Below, in pieces: positions 8,427 through 15,970 of a DNA stretch of 64,000 nucleotides. The notes beneath the pieces were generated by a model. The model ran no database searches and had not been told where the DNA came from. It was given only the letters and a program-made list of their open reading frames with translations. Every line of letters begins with the position of its first letter. Positions within the stretch are counted from its first letter, which is position 1. Source of the DNA: Rhodospirillales bacterium. Its GTDB lineage: Bacteria; Pseudomonadota; Alphaproteobacteria; Rhodospirillales; Thalassospiraceae. The DNA lies in assembly GCA_019634165.1 (NCBI GenBank), contig JAHQVT010000010.1, forward strand, positions 1 to 64,000. The letters are read 5' to 3'. Both the position numbers and the translations under genes were made by a program.

Positions 8427-9824
8427 ATGGCTAACTACAACAATGATACTGCTGCACTGCTGATGATTTCATTTATTTACTACTTGATAGTAAGCAATGC
8501 ACGAATGACAACAACTTATATACAATTTACAAATACAGATAAAATTTTTGTAATTCATTATATATCAATTTTAATCACATTGATTTTAATCACTTACCCG
8601 TTCACATCAGAAAACAAAAACTTAAATACATTTTTTATTATATTAAGCCATGTGGCTCTAATTATAAATTGCATAATAATAGTTAAAAATAATAATTTGC
8701 TCTCATTGCCATTATTGCAAAACAACATAATTTCATATTACATTTACTTTAACTCAAACACAGAAATTCAAGTAATAGAATTATACTCAGATACATTAGT
8801 TTCAATAACATCCATTTTCACAATAATAAAAATATTAGGCAATGAAAATAACCGATTTAATTATAGTTTTTCAGCGCACGCACTTATTGCGAGTCCTTAC
8901 GTAGTGGCGCTTATACTTAGCGTTAATCACCTGATACTCGACGCACACTTATACAGCACATCACCGGCAATTTTTAACCCAACCTACGCCCCCGATACGA
9001 GCTCTATCATCCATTGGAAAGTAGCGATTGCTTGGCTTTTAACCCCTACCGCAGCCTCACTGGTAACAGCACTCTACTTCAGCAGAAGCACAAAACGGCA
9101 CTTAAAGGAGATCCAAGAGACACGAACAGAGCTTCAAAACACCGCGTCAAGATTCCGGAGCAAAGCAATGACGTTATCTCATGAACTTTGCGGTTCACTG
9201 GCTTCAATTAGCGCGACATGCCAGCTTCTTGAACATGACCGAACACGCTACGATGGCGACTTTCTCTCAGAAACTGCCCGCATCAAACGGACAGTAAATC
9301 GACTAGCAGAGCTTTCTCGCTGCCTGCTTGTAGACCAGCTTGCCCAACCTGAAAGCACCAACACCTCAACTGAAACATTCTCGCTATATGATTTATTGAG
9401 TGAGCTAGCGGCAGAATATGGATGCACCCTCACTACCCCTCCCGACAACGCTGAGATCTCTGGCGATCGCCACGATTTAAGCACAGCCCTCTCGTGCATA
9501 ATCGAAAACGCTCAAAAATACTCGCCCCCCGGTAGCGAAGTAAAAATACAATGCAAAAAATTAAAAACAATTTTAAACAAAAAAAACAATAAAAACATAA
9601 TCAACATATACATATCAGACAAAGGAATAGGATTACACAATGAAGATATAAACAAAATATTTAACTACAAATATAGATCCCGAGAAAATTTTTACAAAAA
9701 AGGATACGGATTGGGACTTCATATATCAAAATCAACAATAGATGATTTTGGTGGAGAAATTTCTGTATTCAACAACATAAAATCCCCTGGATGCACCTTT
9801 AAAGTAAAACTACCTCTTGCATAG
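8427..9824 (+). CDS. Membrane sensor histidine kinase
   Basis: A 465-residue histidine kinase. The N-terminal half has several hydrophobic segments (about residues 10-215), suggesting a multi-pass membrane sensor without a large periplasmic domain. The H-box is TLSHELCGSLASISATCQLL, the N-box IIENAQKYSPPGSEV, and the ATP lid DKGIGL with YGLGLHISKS. The ATG at 8427 is preferred: AAAGGA lies 8 nt upstream. A start at 8340 would add 29 lysine-rich residues with only a weak GAG upstream. Base composition is striking: the membrane region and the ATPase end are very AT-rich, while the middle (about 8870-9530) looks like the backbone. The response regulator follows 22 bp downstream. The signal is unknown; control of the adjacent secretion/adhesin operon is inferred from divergence. 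Confidence 0.85.
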   Translation: MANYNNDTAALLMISFIYYLIVSNARMTTTYIQFTNTDKIFVIHYISILITLILITYPFTSENKNLNTFFIILSHVALIINCIIIVKNNNLLSLPLLQNNIISYYIYFNSNTEIQVIELYSDTLVSITSIFTIIKILGNENNRFNYSFSAHALIASPYVVALILSVNHLILDAHLYSTSPAIFNPTYAPDTSSIIHWKVAIAWLLTPTAASLVTALYFSRSTKRHLKEIQETRTELQNTASRFRSKAMTLSHELCGSLASISATCQLLEHDRTRYDGDFLSETARIKRTVNRLAELSRCLLVDQLAQPESTNTSTETFSLYDLLSELAAEYGCTLTTPPDNAEISGDRHDLSTALSCIIENAQKYSPPGSEVKIQCKKLKTILNKKNNKNIINIYISDKGIGLHNEDINKIFNYKYRSRENFYKKGYGLGLHISKSTIDDFGGEISVFNNIKSPGCTFKVKLPLA

Positions 9825-9846
9825 ATAACAATTATGAGAATTATCA

Positions 9847-10566
9847 ATGTTCGAACAGTCATCACAAATTCAAATGATATTAGTCGACGACGATGATGAA
9901 TTCCGCCAACCGGTGAAGTCATACCTCACCAGGAATGGATTTGCAGTGCAAGAAGCTTCAACGGTGCAACAACTGCTTACAATTCAGCAATATTTCACGG
10001 CCGATATCGTTGTTCTGGATCTTAATCTTCCAGGCGAAAGCGGTCTCTCAATACTTCAAGAACTCAGCCAAACACCAAACCTGAGCATAGTTATTGCCTC
10101 CGCACGCACAGGACCAGCAGACCGCGTACTAGGCCTATCGCTTGGTGCTGACTATTACTTGGAAAAACCTATAGATCTTAAAGAACTTGAAGTCGTATCC
10201 CGGAAATTGGGAGAAAGGGTAAAGCACTGTTATCTTGATACAGAAAACACTTGGATATTTGATGCGAATGAATGGACACTTACGTCACCGGAAAACGAAA
10301 AAGTAAATCTTTCCGCAACAGAATACACCATTGTTGCAGAACTTTCCTCCGGGCCTGGAGAGCCAGTTTCCAGAGAACATTTACTAAACTGCCTGGATAG
10401 ATTCAAAAGCGTCGGACACGAGAGAACTCTAGATGTTCTTATTTCCAGATTACGAAAGAAGTTTTACGATACCAAGTCACCACTACCACTGCGATCAGCT
10501 CGCGGAATTGGGTACATATTCCCAGACGTCAAGGTCCGCGGCAGAATCAGGAAGTTGAGCAATTAG
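9847..10566 (+). CDS. OmpR-family response regulator
   Basis: A 239-residue transcription factor and partner of the preceding kinase. The receiver domain has the acidic cluster VDDDDEF, phospho-acceptor Asp58 (VLDLNLPGESG), the switch Ser in IASARTG, and Lys in YLEKP. The C-terminal winged helix is typical of OmpR/PhoB (LSATEYTIVAELSS, then RTLDVLISRLRKKF and ARGIGYIF). It should bind direct-repeat DNA; the repeat at 8187-8229 is the nearest candidate. The insertion sequence begins 4 bp after its stop codon, so the gene is intact but any downstream partner has been separated from it. Composition is closer to the backbone than that of the kinase. Confidence 0.92.
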   Translation: MFEQSSQIQMILVDDDDEFRQPVKSYLTRNGFAVQEASTVQQLLTIQQYFTADIVVLDLNLPGESGLSILQELSQTPNLSIVIASARTGPADRVLGLSLGADYYLEKPIDLKELEVVSRKLGERVKHCYLDTENTWIFDANEWTLTSPENEKVNLSATEYTIVAELSSGPGEPVSREHLLNCLDRFKSVGHERTLDVLISRLRKKFYDTKSPLPLRSARGIGYIFPDVKVRGRIRKLSN

Positions 10567-10570
10567 ACTA

Positions 10571-11409
10571 GGGTCTGGACTCAATTGGCCCAACATCTGA
10601 TTGCGAAAATCCGGACCATATTAAGGAAGTTTTCTGCGGACTTTTCGTATCTGATGGTCAGCCGTCTCATATCCTTCATACGGCAGAAGAAACGCTCAAC
10701 AAGATTGCGTTTGGCGTAAAGACCCGCGTCATGAGGGATAGGCGTTCTGGCATTTGCCTTGGCGGGGATCACCGGCAAGGCACCTTCATCCTCTATCTCC
10801 CGACGGATACATGCACTGCCATAGGCCTTGTCGGCGACAATGGCCAATGGTGGTTTTGACCAATTCAGGAAGCAGTCGATCATCTTACTGTCATGGAGTT
10901 GTCCGCCACTGATCGCAAGACGCAACGGGCGACCGAGTACATCTACAGCGGCGTGAACTTTACTCGTCCTGCCGCCGCGTGAGCGTCCAATACCCTCTCC
11001 TCTGCCAGTTCCCCTTTTTTGACCCAGCCGCTGCGCGGTGAGCCTTCACAATCGAACTGTCGATAAAGACAAGGGCATCTTCATATTCTGATGCCAGTGC
11101 CTCGAATATCTCGCGCCATATACCGCGTTCTCCCCAGCGGACATAACGATTATAGACTGTCGTAGGCGGGCCATATCTTCCTGGAAGATCCCGCCAGGGT
11201 GCACCGGTTCGAAGAATGTAGAAAATGCCATTGAGAACGGTCCGGTCGTCGCGACGCTTCGGTCCCCGGCCTTAAGCCGGAAGAAGAGGAGCAATGATTG
11301 CCCATTCTTTATCGCTCAAATCAAATCGTGCCATGTGATAACTCCCTTTCCCAAAAGGTGAATCACATTTCGACTATAAACTTCAAGCGTTCCAATTGGG
11401 TTCAGACCC
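10571..11409 (-). mobile_element. IS5-family (IS427-like) insertion sequence, inactivated
   Basis: An 839-bp element bounded by 18-bp terminal inverted repeats (10571-10588 and 11392-11409) that match at 16 of 18 positions, outer end GGGTCTG. The flanks share only TA clearly (CTA on the left, TAA on the right), consistent with the short TA-centred target duplications of this group. The size fits the family. The transposase frame is on the minus strand and is broken. Confidence 0.85.
10581..11334 (-). pseudogene. IS5-family transposase, disrupted
   Basis: Reading from ATG 11334, the first frame gives MARFDLSDKEWAIIAPLLPA and then a TAA at 11272-11274, where relatives usually have a lysine codon. 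After that stop it continues as a normal ORFA with the first catalytic Asp (VFIDSSIVKAHRAA). The second half (EGIGRSRGGRTSKVHAAVD, then VADKAYGS and NLVERFFCRMK with the later Asp and Glu) lies in another frame. A +1 shift at an A6G4 run, just after the codons for AGSKK, would join them. Such a shift can be programmed in IS427-type elements, so the frameshift alone need not be damage, but the early stop is. No functional enzyme is expected from this copy. Confidence 0.85.
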
Positions 11410-11828
11410 TAATAGCTTTCCAGGCAATACAGCTGGCCTATTGCTGTTTGGAATTTCTGTTTTGCTCTACTTGGTGCTTATCGCAATCGCCTTTCGTGTC
11501 ACCTGAAGCGTCTTATCGCTCCTGCCAGTTCTTAGGTGTGGCTGACTTCGCAACCTCAGCCTATTGTTCTTTGCGTCATCCTAGTCATTTATGAGCGTAA
11601 GTTGCATGATGATAGGCCATGACTGAGCAGAGAAAGCTGCTGACGTATCACTTGCAAAGCAAAGTAGTACGGGTAAAGCACATGCATAATTTTCCAAAAA
11701 AGAAGATTCAGTTCCACGGATCGTCGCTACCATGATGAGAGAACGTCGAGTTACCCAAATAGAACGCCCAACGCGAATGGATCAAATTGACTAACGCACG
11801 GGCACAAGTTAGCGGTAGGAGACCCTGC
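11410..11828. other. Intergenic remnant region without a recognised gene
   Basis: About 420 bp between the insertion sequence and the excisionase-like gene. The best open frames are tiny: 11619-11735 (38 residues, basic) and 11732-11794 (20 residues), joined by an ATGA overlap. Neither resembles a known family and neither has a good ribosome binding site. This is probably decayed mobile-element DNA. Confidence 0.4.
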
Positions 11829-12077
11829 ATGAGCGCCCTCTTGTTTTTAACATCACAGCAAGTTTCTGACCGTTGGGCGCAAGCGGGTATTCTTGGGAGA
11901 TGCAATAAGCCGATCTCACCCGCGACCCTTGCTTTCTGGCGTAGCGAAGGAACAGGCCCCACACCAGTAAAAGCTGCGGGAGCGATTCGATACGGCATCA
12001 AGGCTTTGCGGCAGTATGAGAGAGAAAACTTCGGCCAAGAATGTGACGTCACAGCAAATTCAGACGCTCACGGATAG
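11829..12077 (+). CDS. Excisionase/AlpA-like small DNA-binding protein
   Basis: An 82-residue protein with the pattern of an excisionase or MerR-like winged helix: LTSQQVSDRW (helix-turn-helix start), then SPATLAFWRSEGTGPTPVK and IRYGIKALRQYERE. This is the same arrangement as in many phage and island Xis/AlpA proteins. The ATG at 11829 is chosen because GGAG lies 7 nt upstream; the longer frame from 11787 lacks a site. It lies about 75 bp from the 3' end of tRNA-Arg, the usual place for such a gene in an integrated element, yet no integrase is present in the window. I infer a remnant or edge of a genomic island. Recognition is by motif pattern only. Confidence 0.6.
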   Translation: MSALLFLTSQQVSDRWAQAGILGRCNKPISPATLAFWRSEGTGPTPVKAAGAIRYGIKALRQYERENFGQECDVTANSDAHG

Positions 12078-12084
12078 CGAAATT

Positions 12085-12105
12085 TTTGCTACCTATTTGC
12101 TACCT
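12085..12105 (+). repeat. Tandem direct repeat next to tRNA-Arg
   Basis: TTTGCTACCT occurs at 12085-12094 and again at 12096-12105, an 11-bp period, between the excisionase-like gene and the tRNA 3' end. Short helically phased repeats beside an attachment site can be arm-type sites for an integrase or excisionase. That role is inference. Confidence 0.45.
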
Positions 12106-12113
12106 GAACTAAG

Positions 12114-12150
12114 AAAGGCTTAGAGAGAAAATCTCTAAGCCTTTGATTTT
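12114..12150. terminator. Bidirectional terminator-like hairpin
   Basis: A perfect 13-bp stem, AAAGGCTTAGAGA (12114-12126) with TCTCTAAGCCTTT (12132-12144), has a 5-nt loop GAAAA. In the plus direction it is followed by GATTTT; in the minus direction by CTTAG. It probably terminates the tRNA-Arg transcript (minus) and the excisionase-like gene (plus). Confidence 0.7.
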
Positions 12151-12151
12151 A

Positions 12152-12228
12152 TGGTGCGCCCGACAGGATTCGAACCTGTGGCCCCCAGATTAGGAATCTG
12201 GTGCTCTATCCTGCTGAGCTACGGGCGC
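12152..12228 (-). tRNA. tRNA-Arg (anticodon CCT)
   Basis: A full 77-nt cloverleaf. Acceptor arms are GCGCCCG and CGGGCGC with encoded ACCA. The D arm is AGCTCAGCAGGATAGAGC. The anticodon stem CCAGA/TCTGG encloses TTCCTAA, giving anticodon CCT (12192-12194 on the plus strand). The T arm contains GGTTCGAATCC. Its 3' end points toward the accessory region at lower coordinates, as expected for an integration site. Confidence 0.96.
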
Positions 12229-12274
12229 ACTGCCTTGAAAGCAGGCCATCACTTAACAGCTAATCATGCACCGA

Positions 12275-13222
12275 TCAATCCGGGAGCTTGATCATATAAC
12301 GGATATCTTCCGCATCCCACACATGGATCGTTTTACCTATCAGTGCCGCCGTTTGTTTCCAGATTGGCAATCGTGACAACAAATACAGCCCAAACTCACG
12401 CGAAAAAAAGGTCTTTCCATTATTTCGCTTTGCCCATTTCCAGGAACGCCCCGCACAACGTTTGAACGCAATACGTTGTAATTGTGGTGCAACATCCGGG
12501 TTGTCGCGCAGAAAGTGGTACATGGTCGCGGTCAAAGAATATACTACTTCAGCGTTGTTCCCCATAATACGGCCATCGACGTCTCTGGGGCCCATTACTG
12601 CCATCACATCGACGGTCCCAATACGGTGATTTTTTGCAAACCGTAGTGGCATCGACATATCTTGCACAAACAATTCTGGATCTGCGCCACCGACTTGATT
12701 GAAAACATCGGTCCGCAAAATCACATTCGTTGAGCCTGCCATGCCATGTTTCATAAAATGGCCAAGCGGATCGGCATATTCGTTAAATTCACCAACAAAA
12801 TCAGTTTCTTTAAGACTTTCTTCTTCTGGATCATCGGCGTAGCGCCATCGCCCATACAGGTAATCCACACCTGTATCACGGATAGTTTCCCAAAGACGCT
12901 GGGTTGCAAATGGTGTCATCACATCATCTGCATCAACGATCTTTATGAACTCACCTTTCGCAGCGAAACCACCGGTATTTGTTGCTATTGCCGGGCCTGC
13001 GTTCTTTTGGGAAATAATACGAACATGGTCCCAATCTGCCGTTGCTTCGCGAATTAGGTCAACAGATCCGTCTGTTGACCCATCATCGACAAAGATGAAC
13101 TCGCGCGTAAAACCTCCCGCTTGCCGTTCAAGACTTCGTAACATTGGCCCCATGTAGGGCGCTTTGTTATAGACCGTGATGACGAATGAGACATCAAAGG
13201 CAAAGCGGTCGGTCATGGGCAC
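12275..13222 (-). CDS. Family 2 glycosyltransferase
   Basis: A 315-residue cytoplasmic GT-A-fold glycosyltransferase. It shows the N-terminal nucleotide-sugar site (VSFVITVYNKAPYMGPMLRS), VDDGSTDGS, the DxD-type metal site IVDADDVMTP, and an acceptor-side region with FVQDMSMPLRFA. No membrane segments are present. The donor and acceptor sugars cannot be read from sequence. It lies 18 bp after a PagL-like lipid A deacylase gene on the same strand, which suggests a shared role in envelope lipopolysaccharide or surface glycan modification. Confidence 0.9.
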   Translation of the reverse strand: MPMTDRFAFDVSFVITVYNKAPYMGPMLRSLERQAGGFTREFIFVDDGSTDGSVDLIREATADWDHVRIISQKNAGPAIATNTGGFAAKGEFIKIVDADDVMTPFATQRLWETIRDTGVDYLYGRWRYADDPEEESLKETDFVGEFNEYADPLGHFMKHGMAGSTNVILRTDVFNQVGGADPELFVQDMSMPLRFAKNHRIGTVDVMAVMGPRDVDGRIMGNNAEVVYSLTATMYHFLRDNPDVAPQLQRIAFKRCAGRSWKWAKRNNGKTFFSREFGLYLLSRLPIWKQTAALIGKTIHVWDAEDIRYMIKLPD

Positions 13223-13240
13223 CTATACTCGGCAACTAAT

Positions 13241-13765
13241 TTATTCAAAGATACGTTCAATCGGGAATGAGTAGGTCAAAGACAGGATTTCGGTGCCCGG
13301 GTTTTCATCGCCGATACTTGCATTGGAAATATGTGCGATGCCAAGACTGAGGCGTTCGTGGCTATCAAAGCGGAAGCCAAGTTCAAGGCCTGAACGAAAC
13401 TCGACCCAGTGACCAAGGTCTTCACCATTTCCCTGATGATATGCGCCGACCGAGGTATAAATGCTTGATACGAAATGATCGCCCCAAAGCACATCTAAAG
13501 CCAAACCACCATAGCCATGAACCGCACCTTCAGAGGTTACCATGACACCGCCAATTGGACGCGCCACATCAAACATTGCGTGCTGTGCGCGGTAGTCTAC
13601 ACGGAATTCAGCGGCTTCTTCATCTTGCGTAATATCCACCATGCCGGTCGAAAATTCCAACAGGCCAGAATCACTATTGTTGCCCAAAATCTCCTGCGCG
13701 GATGCTGTATTTACAAATCCAAAGAAAACACAAACCGCAAGCAGTTTCCCCAAAGCCAATTTCAT
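13241..13765 (-). CDS. PagL-like acyloxyacyl hydrolase (lipid A 3-O-deacylase family)
   Basis: A 174-residue outer membrane beta-barrel candidate with a clear signal peptide (LLAVCVFFGFVNTASA, then QEIL). Near the C-terminus it carries the PagL active-site pattern HISNASIG with a downstream Glu in NPGTE: His, Ser and Glu in family spacing. It ends in alternating hydrophobic strands and a terminal aromatic-rich SFPIERIFE. Known PagL enzymes remove the 3-linked acyl chain of lipid A. The length fits the family. Probable operon with the following glycosyltransferase gene. Confidence 0.8.
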   Translation of the reverse strand: MKLALGKLLAVCVFFGFVNTASAQEILGNNSDSGLLEFSTGMVDITQDEEAAEFRVDYRAQHAMFDVARPIGGVMVTSEGAVHGYGGLALDVLWGDHFVSSIYTSVGAYHQGNGEDLGHWVEFRSGLELGFRFDSHERLSLGIAHISNASIGDENPGTEILSLTYSFPIERIFE

Positions 13766-13853
13766 TAATCAGGTCCCCACTAGATCAATCAGAACGACAT
13801 ACTACCCAAGCAGATCGCAAACTCAACTACACATTGTTCCGTATAGACAGATT

Positions 13854-14810
13854 TCACTCAAATTCTTTTGTATTGAACTGATCCATAACCCGGACCAGTT
13901 CGCGCACAATTCCGGGTTCGCTTGCCGCATGTCCGGCATCATCGACAATCACAAGCTTTGATCCAGACCAAGCAGTGTGTAATGCCAATGCTGATGCTGG
14001 CGGGCACACCACGTCATATCGTCCCTGCACAATGGTCAATGGCAAATGCGCAACACGGTTGATGTTGCGCAACAATTGGTCGGGCTCAAAAAAGCAGCGA
14101 TGAACAAAATAGTGATGCTCAAGCTTTGCCAGTGCCAGCGCGATTTCATCGCCTTCAAAATCTTCAACCAGTCCATCATCTGGTAATAGTGTACAGCAGG
14201 TTGCTTCGTATCCTGACCAAATCCGTGCTGCCTCAATGGCAATGTCCTCGCCTTGATCGCCCAAAAACATCTCTGCATAGCGATCAAGCAGTTTCTGCCA
14301 GCCCGGGTTTTGTTCAAACCCTGCTGCATTCAAAAACTTGCGCTCAGCTTCGGGAAAGAATCGACCCATGCCATCCATGAACCACGCGATTTCATTTTCG
14401 CGGCCTAAGAAAATGCCTCTTAGAACAAAGGCCAAAACCCGATCGGGACAGGATTGACCATAGGCCAGTGCCAAGGTAGACCCCCAAGACCCGCCAAAAA
14501 CCACCCAACGATCAACCCCGCGGTTTTCACGCAAAGCTTCAATATCGCCAATCAAATGATCGGTCGTATTGTTTTCCAAACTGCCAAACGGTCGCGATTT
14601 CCCAGCCCCGCGCTGATCCAACAGAATAACGCGATATTTTTCAGGATCAAAAAACCGCCGACTGTTTGGTGAAATTCCGGCCCCCGGCCCACCATGAAGA
14701 AAAACAACAGGTATGCCTTCGGGGTTTCCAACCTCTTCCCAGTAAATTTCATGCCCATCTTCGCGAGAAAGCCAGCCTGTGGCGTGGGGCGCAATTTCTG
14801 GATACAGCAC
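13854..14810 (-). CDS. pip: Prolyl iminopeptidase
   Basis: A 318-residue serine aminopeptidase of the alpha/beta-hydrolase fold (peptidase family S33) that releases N-terminal proline from peptides in the cytoplasm. Visible: oxyanion HGGPGAG, DQRGAGKSRP, nucleophile elbow GGSWGSTLALAY, acid region GRYDVVCPP, and catalytic His in DDAGHAASEP. The start is GTG at 14810 with GAGG 7 nt upstream. The frame upstream is closed by TAA with no other start codon. Length is normal for the family. Confidence 0.95.
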   Translation of the reverse strand: MLYPEIAPHATGWLSREDGHEIYWEEVGNPEGIPVVFLHGGPGAGISPNSRRFFDPEKYRVILLDQRGAGKSRPFGSLENNTTDHLIGDIEALRENRGVDRWVVFGGSWGSTLALAYGQSCPDRVLAFVLRGIFLGRENEIAWFMDGMGRFFPEAERKFLNAAGFEQNPGWQKLLDRYAEMFLGDQGEDIAIEAARIWSGYEATCCTLLPDDGLVEDFEGDEIALALAKLEHHYFVHRCFFEPDQLLRNINRVAHLPLTIVQGRYDVVCPPASALALHTAWSGSKLVIVDDAGHAASEPGIVRELVRVMDQFNTKEFE

Positions 14811-14914
14811 GCGGAAACCTCGTTGTTTGTTGTTGCGTTGTTAATGGGTGACGGCTGATTTGGTGGCAGCGCCAAGTTAAGCTGTCTCACGTTTGCTGAA
14901 CAAAGAACAAGCCC

Positions 14915-15892
14915 CTAATCCATCTCGACACATAGCCAATCGGGATTTTTCAACGCGATGTATGGCCCGCCACGGTTTTCGACAACGCCGCGCACCCGCA
15001 TTTTTCGTCCGATCCATTCAACCAAATGATCTTGAGAAGCCTCGTTTCCTGCAAAATCTTGGCGCATTTGATCATCAAGTGCGATCGTAAAATCACTGCG
15101 CCAGTCCGAGCCAAAATTAAGATAACTGCGCCATTTTTGGTGTTCGATACTCTTGAGTATCCCCTCCACCACAACAAATCGGCCAATTGCGTTGGCCACA
15201 TCGGGTGCGCCGCCTGTGCTGGTTTTTCCTTGGTGTACGTCATTAGCTAAAACGAAATAAGCACTTTTAGTCGTGCGATCAGCCCAAAGTCCTTGCCCGG
15301 ATTCTATCGCTTCGTTTTCTGTTTTGATGAGATGACCTATGTCCTGACCACTCTCTGGCATTAGCAAAGCCAGACCTTGCGACAAGAGATGCTCCGCCCA
15401 ATCAGATTTTCCACCCCCTGACACACTGCCCCCATCCGTTTTAGGGCGAGTGATCCGGACCGGTATCCGCCCAAGATAGTCAACCGTTGGTGAAAGCGTG
15501 ATGATGTCTGCATTGACGGCACTTAAAGCCTTTAACACACGCAAACCATCGGCCTCATACGCCGGTGCAAAGGCGATATCAGCCAATCGCAGCTTTTGAT
15601 CGATAGCGTTAACGACAACAATTTCGTCAACTGAAAGGACGCGAACCTGAGCCCCAAACCGCAAGGTGCCTTCGTTCTTTTTTTCGGTCTGCAGCTTTTC
15701 TGTAGCAGCCTTCATTTCCAGACCACACTGCCAATGGCTTGCTTTTGCTTTGGCAAAAGACATCTCCCAAACAAGAAAGCCGGCCAAAACAGCCCCCCCT
15801 TTGATTGAACATAGAGAAACCTTGGCCGCAAAATCTCCCCATTTTGAATGCCTGATTGAGATGTGTGAATGTGTTGAATGATCTTGGAACAC
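14915..15892 (-). CDS. SNase-fold (thermonuclease-like) protein with degenerate catalytic site
   Basis: A 325-residue protein with an N-terminal hydrophobic stretch (GGAVLAGFLVWEMSFAKA) that could anchor or export it. An OB-fold resembling staphylococcal nuclease follows (RFGAQVRVLSVDEIVV, LRLADIAFAPAYEADG, DYLGRIPVRI, then GQGLWAD, a common tail of the family). A C-terminal second domain follows (about 225-325; VVVEGILKSIEHQKW, MRVRGVVENRGGPYIALK). The usual metal and catalytic acids of the GIDAPE motif appear as DIAFAP, so nuclease activity is doubtful; only the later Arg (LGR) is clear. The start codon is uncertain because no strong ribosome site is visible. The first about 30 residues may not be translated. 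Confidence 0.65.
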   Translation of the reverse strand: MFQDHSTHSHISIRHSKWGDFAAKVSLCSIKGGAVLAGFLVWEMSFAKAKASHWQCGLEMKAATEKLQTEKKNEGTLRFGAQVRVLSVDEIVVVNAIDQKLRLADIAFAPAYEADGLRVLKALSAVNADIITLSPTVDYLGRIPVRITRPKTDGGSVSGGGKSDWAEHLLSQGLALLMPESGQDIGHLIKTENEAIESGQGLWADRTTKSAYFVLANDVHQGKTSTGGAPDVANAIGRFVVVEGILKSIEHQKWRSYLNFGSDWRSDFTIALDDQMRQDFAGNEASQDHLVEWIGRKMRVRGVVENRGGPYIALKNPDWLCVEMD

Positions 15893-15970
15893 GCGTTACC
15901 AATTCCCACTTGGTTTCGCCGGGTGAATGTTTTCAGCTTACGCGGCAAAGCGACATGAGGAAAGGCATCA

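Noticed and set aside
11046..11294. 82-residue minus-strand frame in the insertion sequence
   Set aside because: It is an off-frame reading of the transposase; the true ORFA frame (with an internal stop) carries the family motifs.
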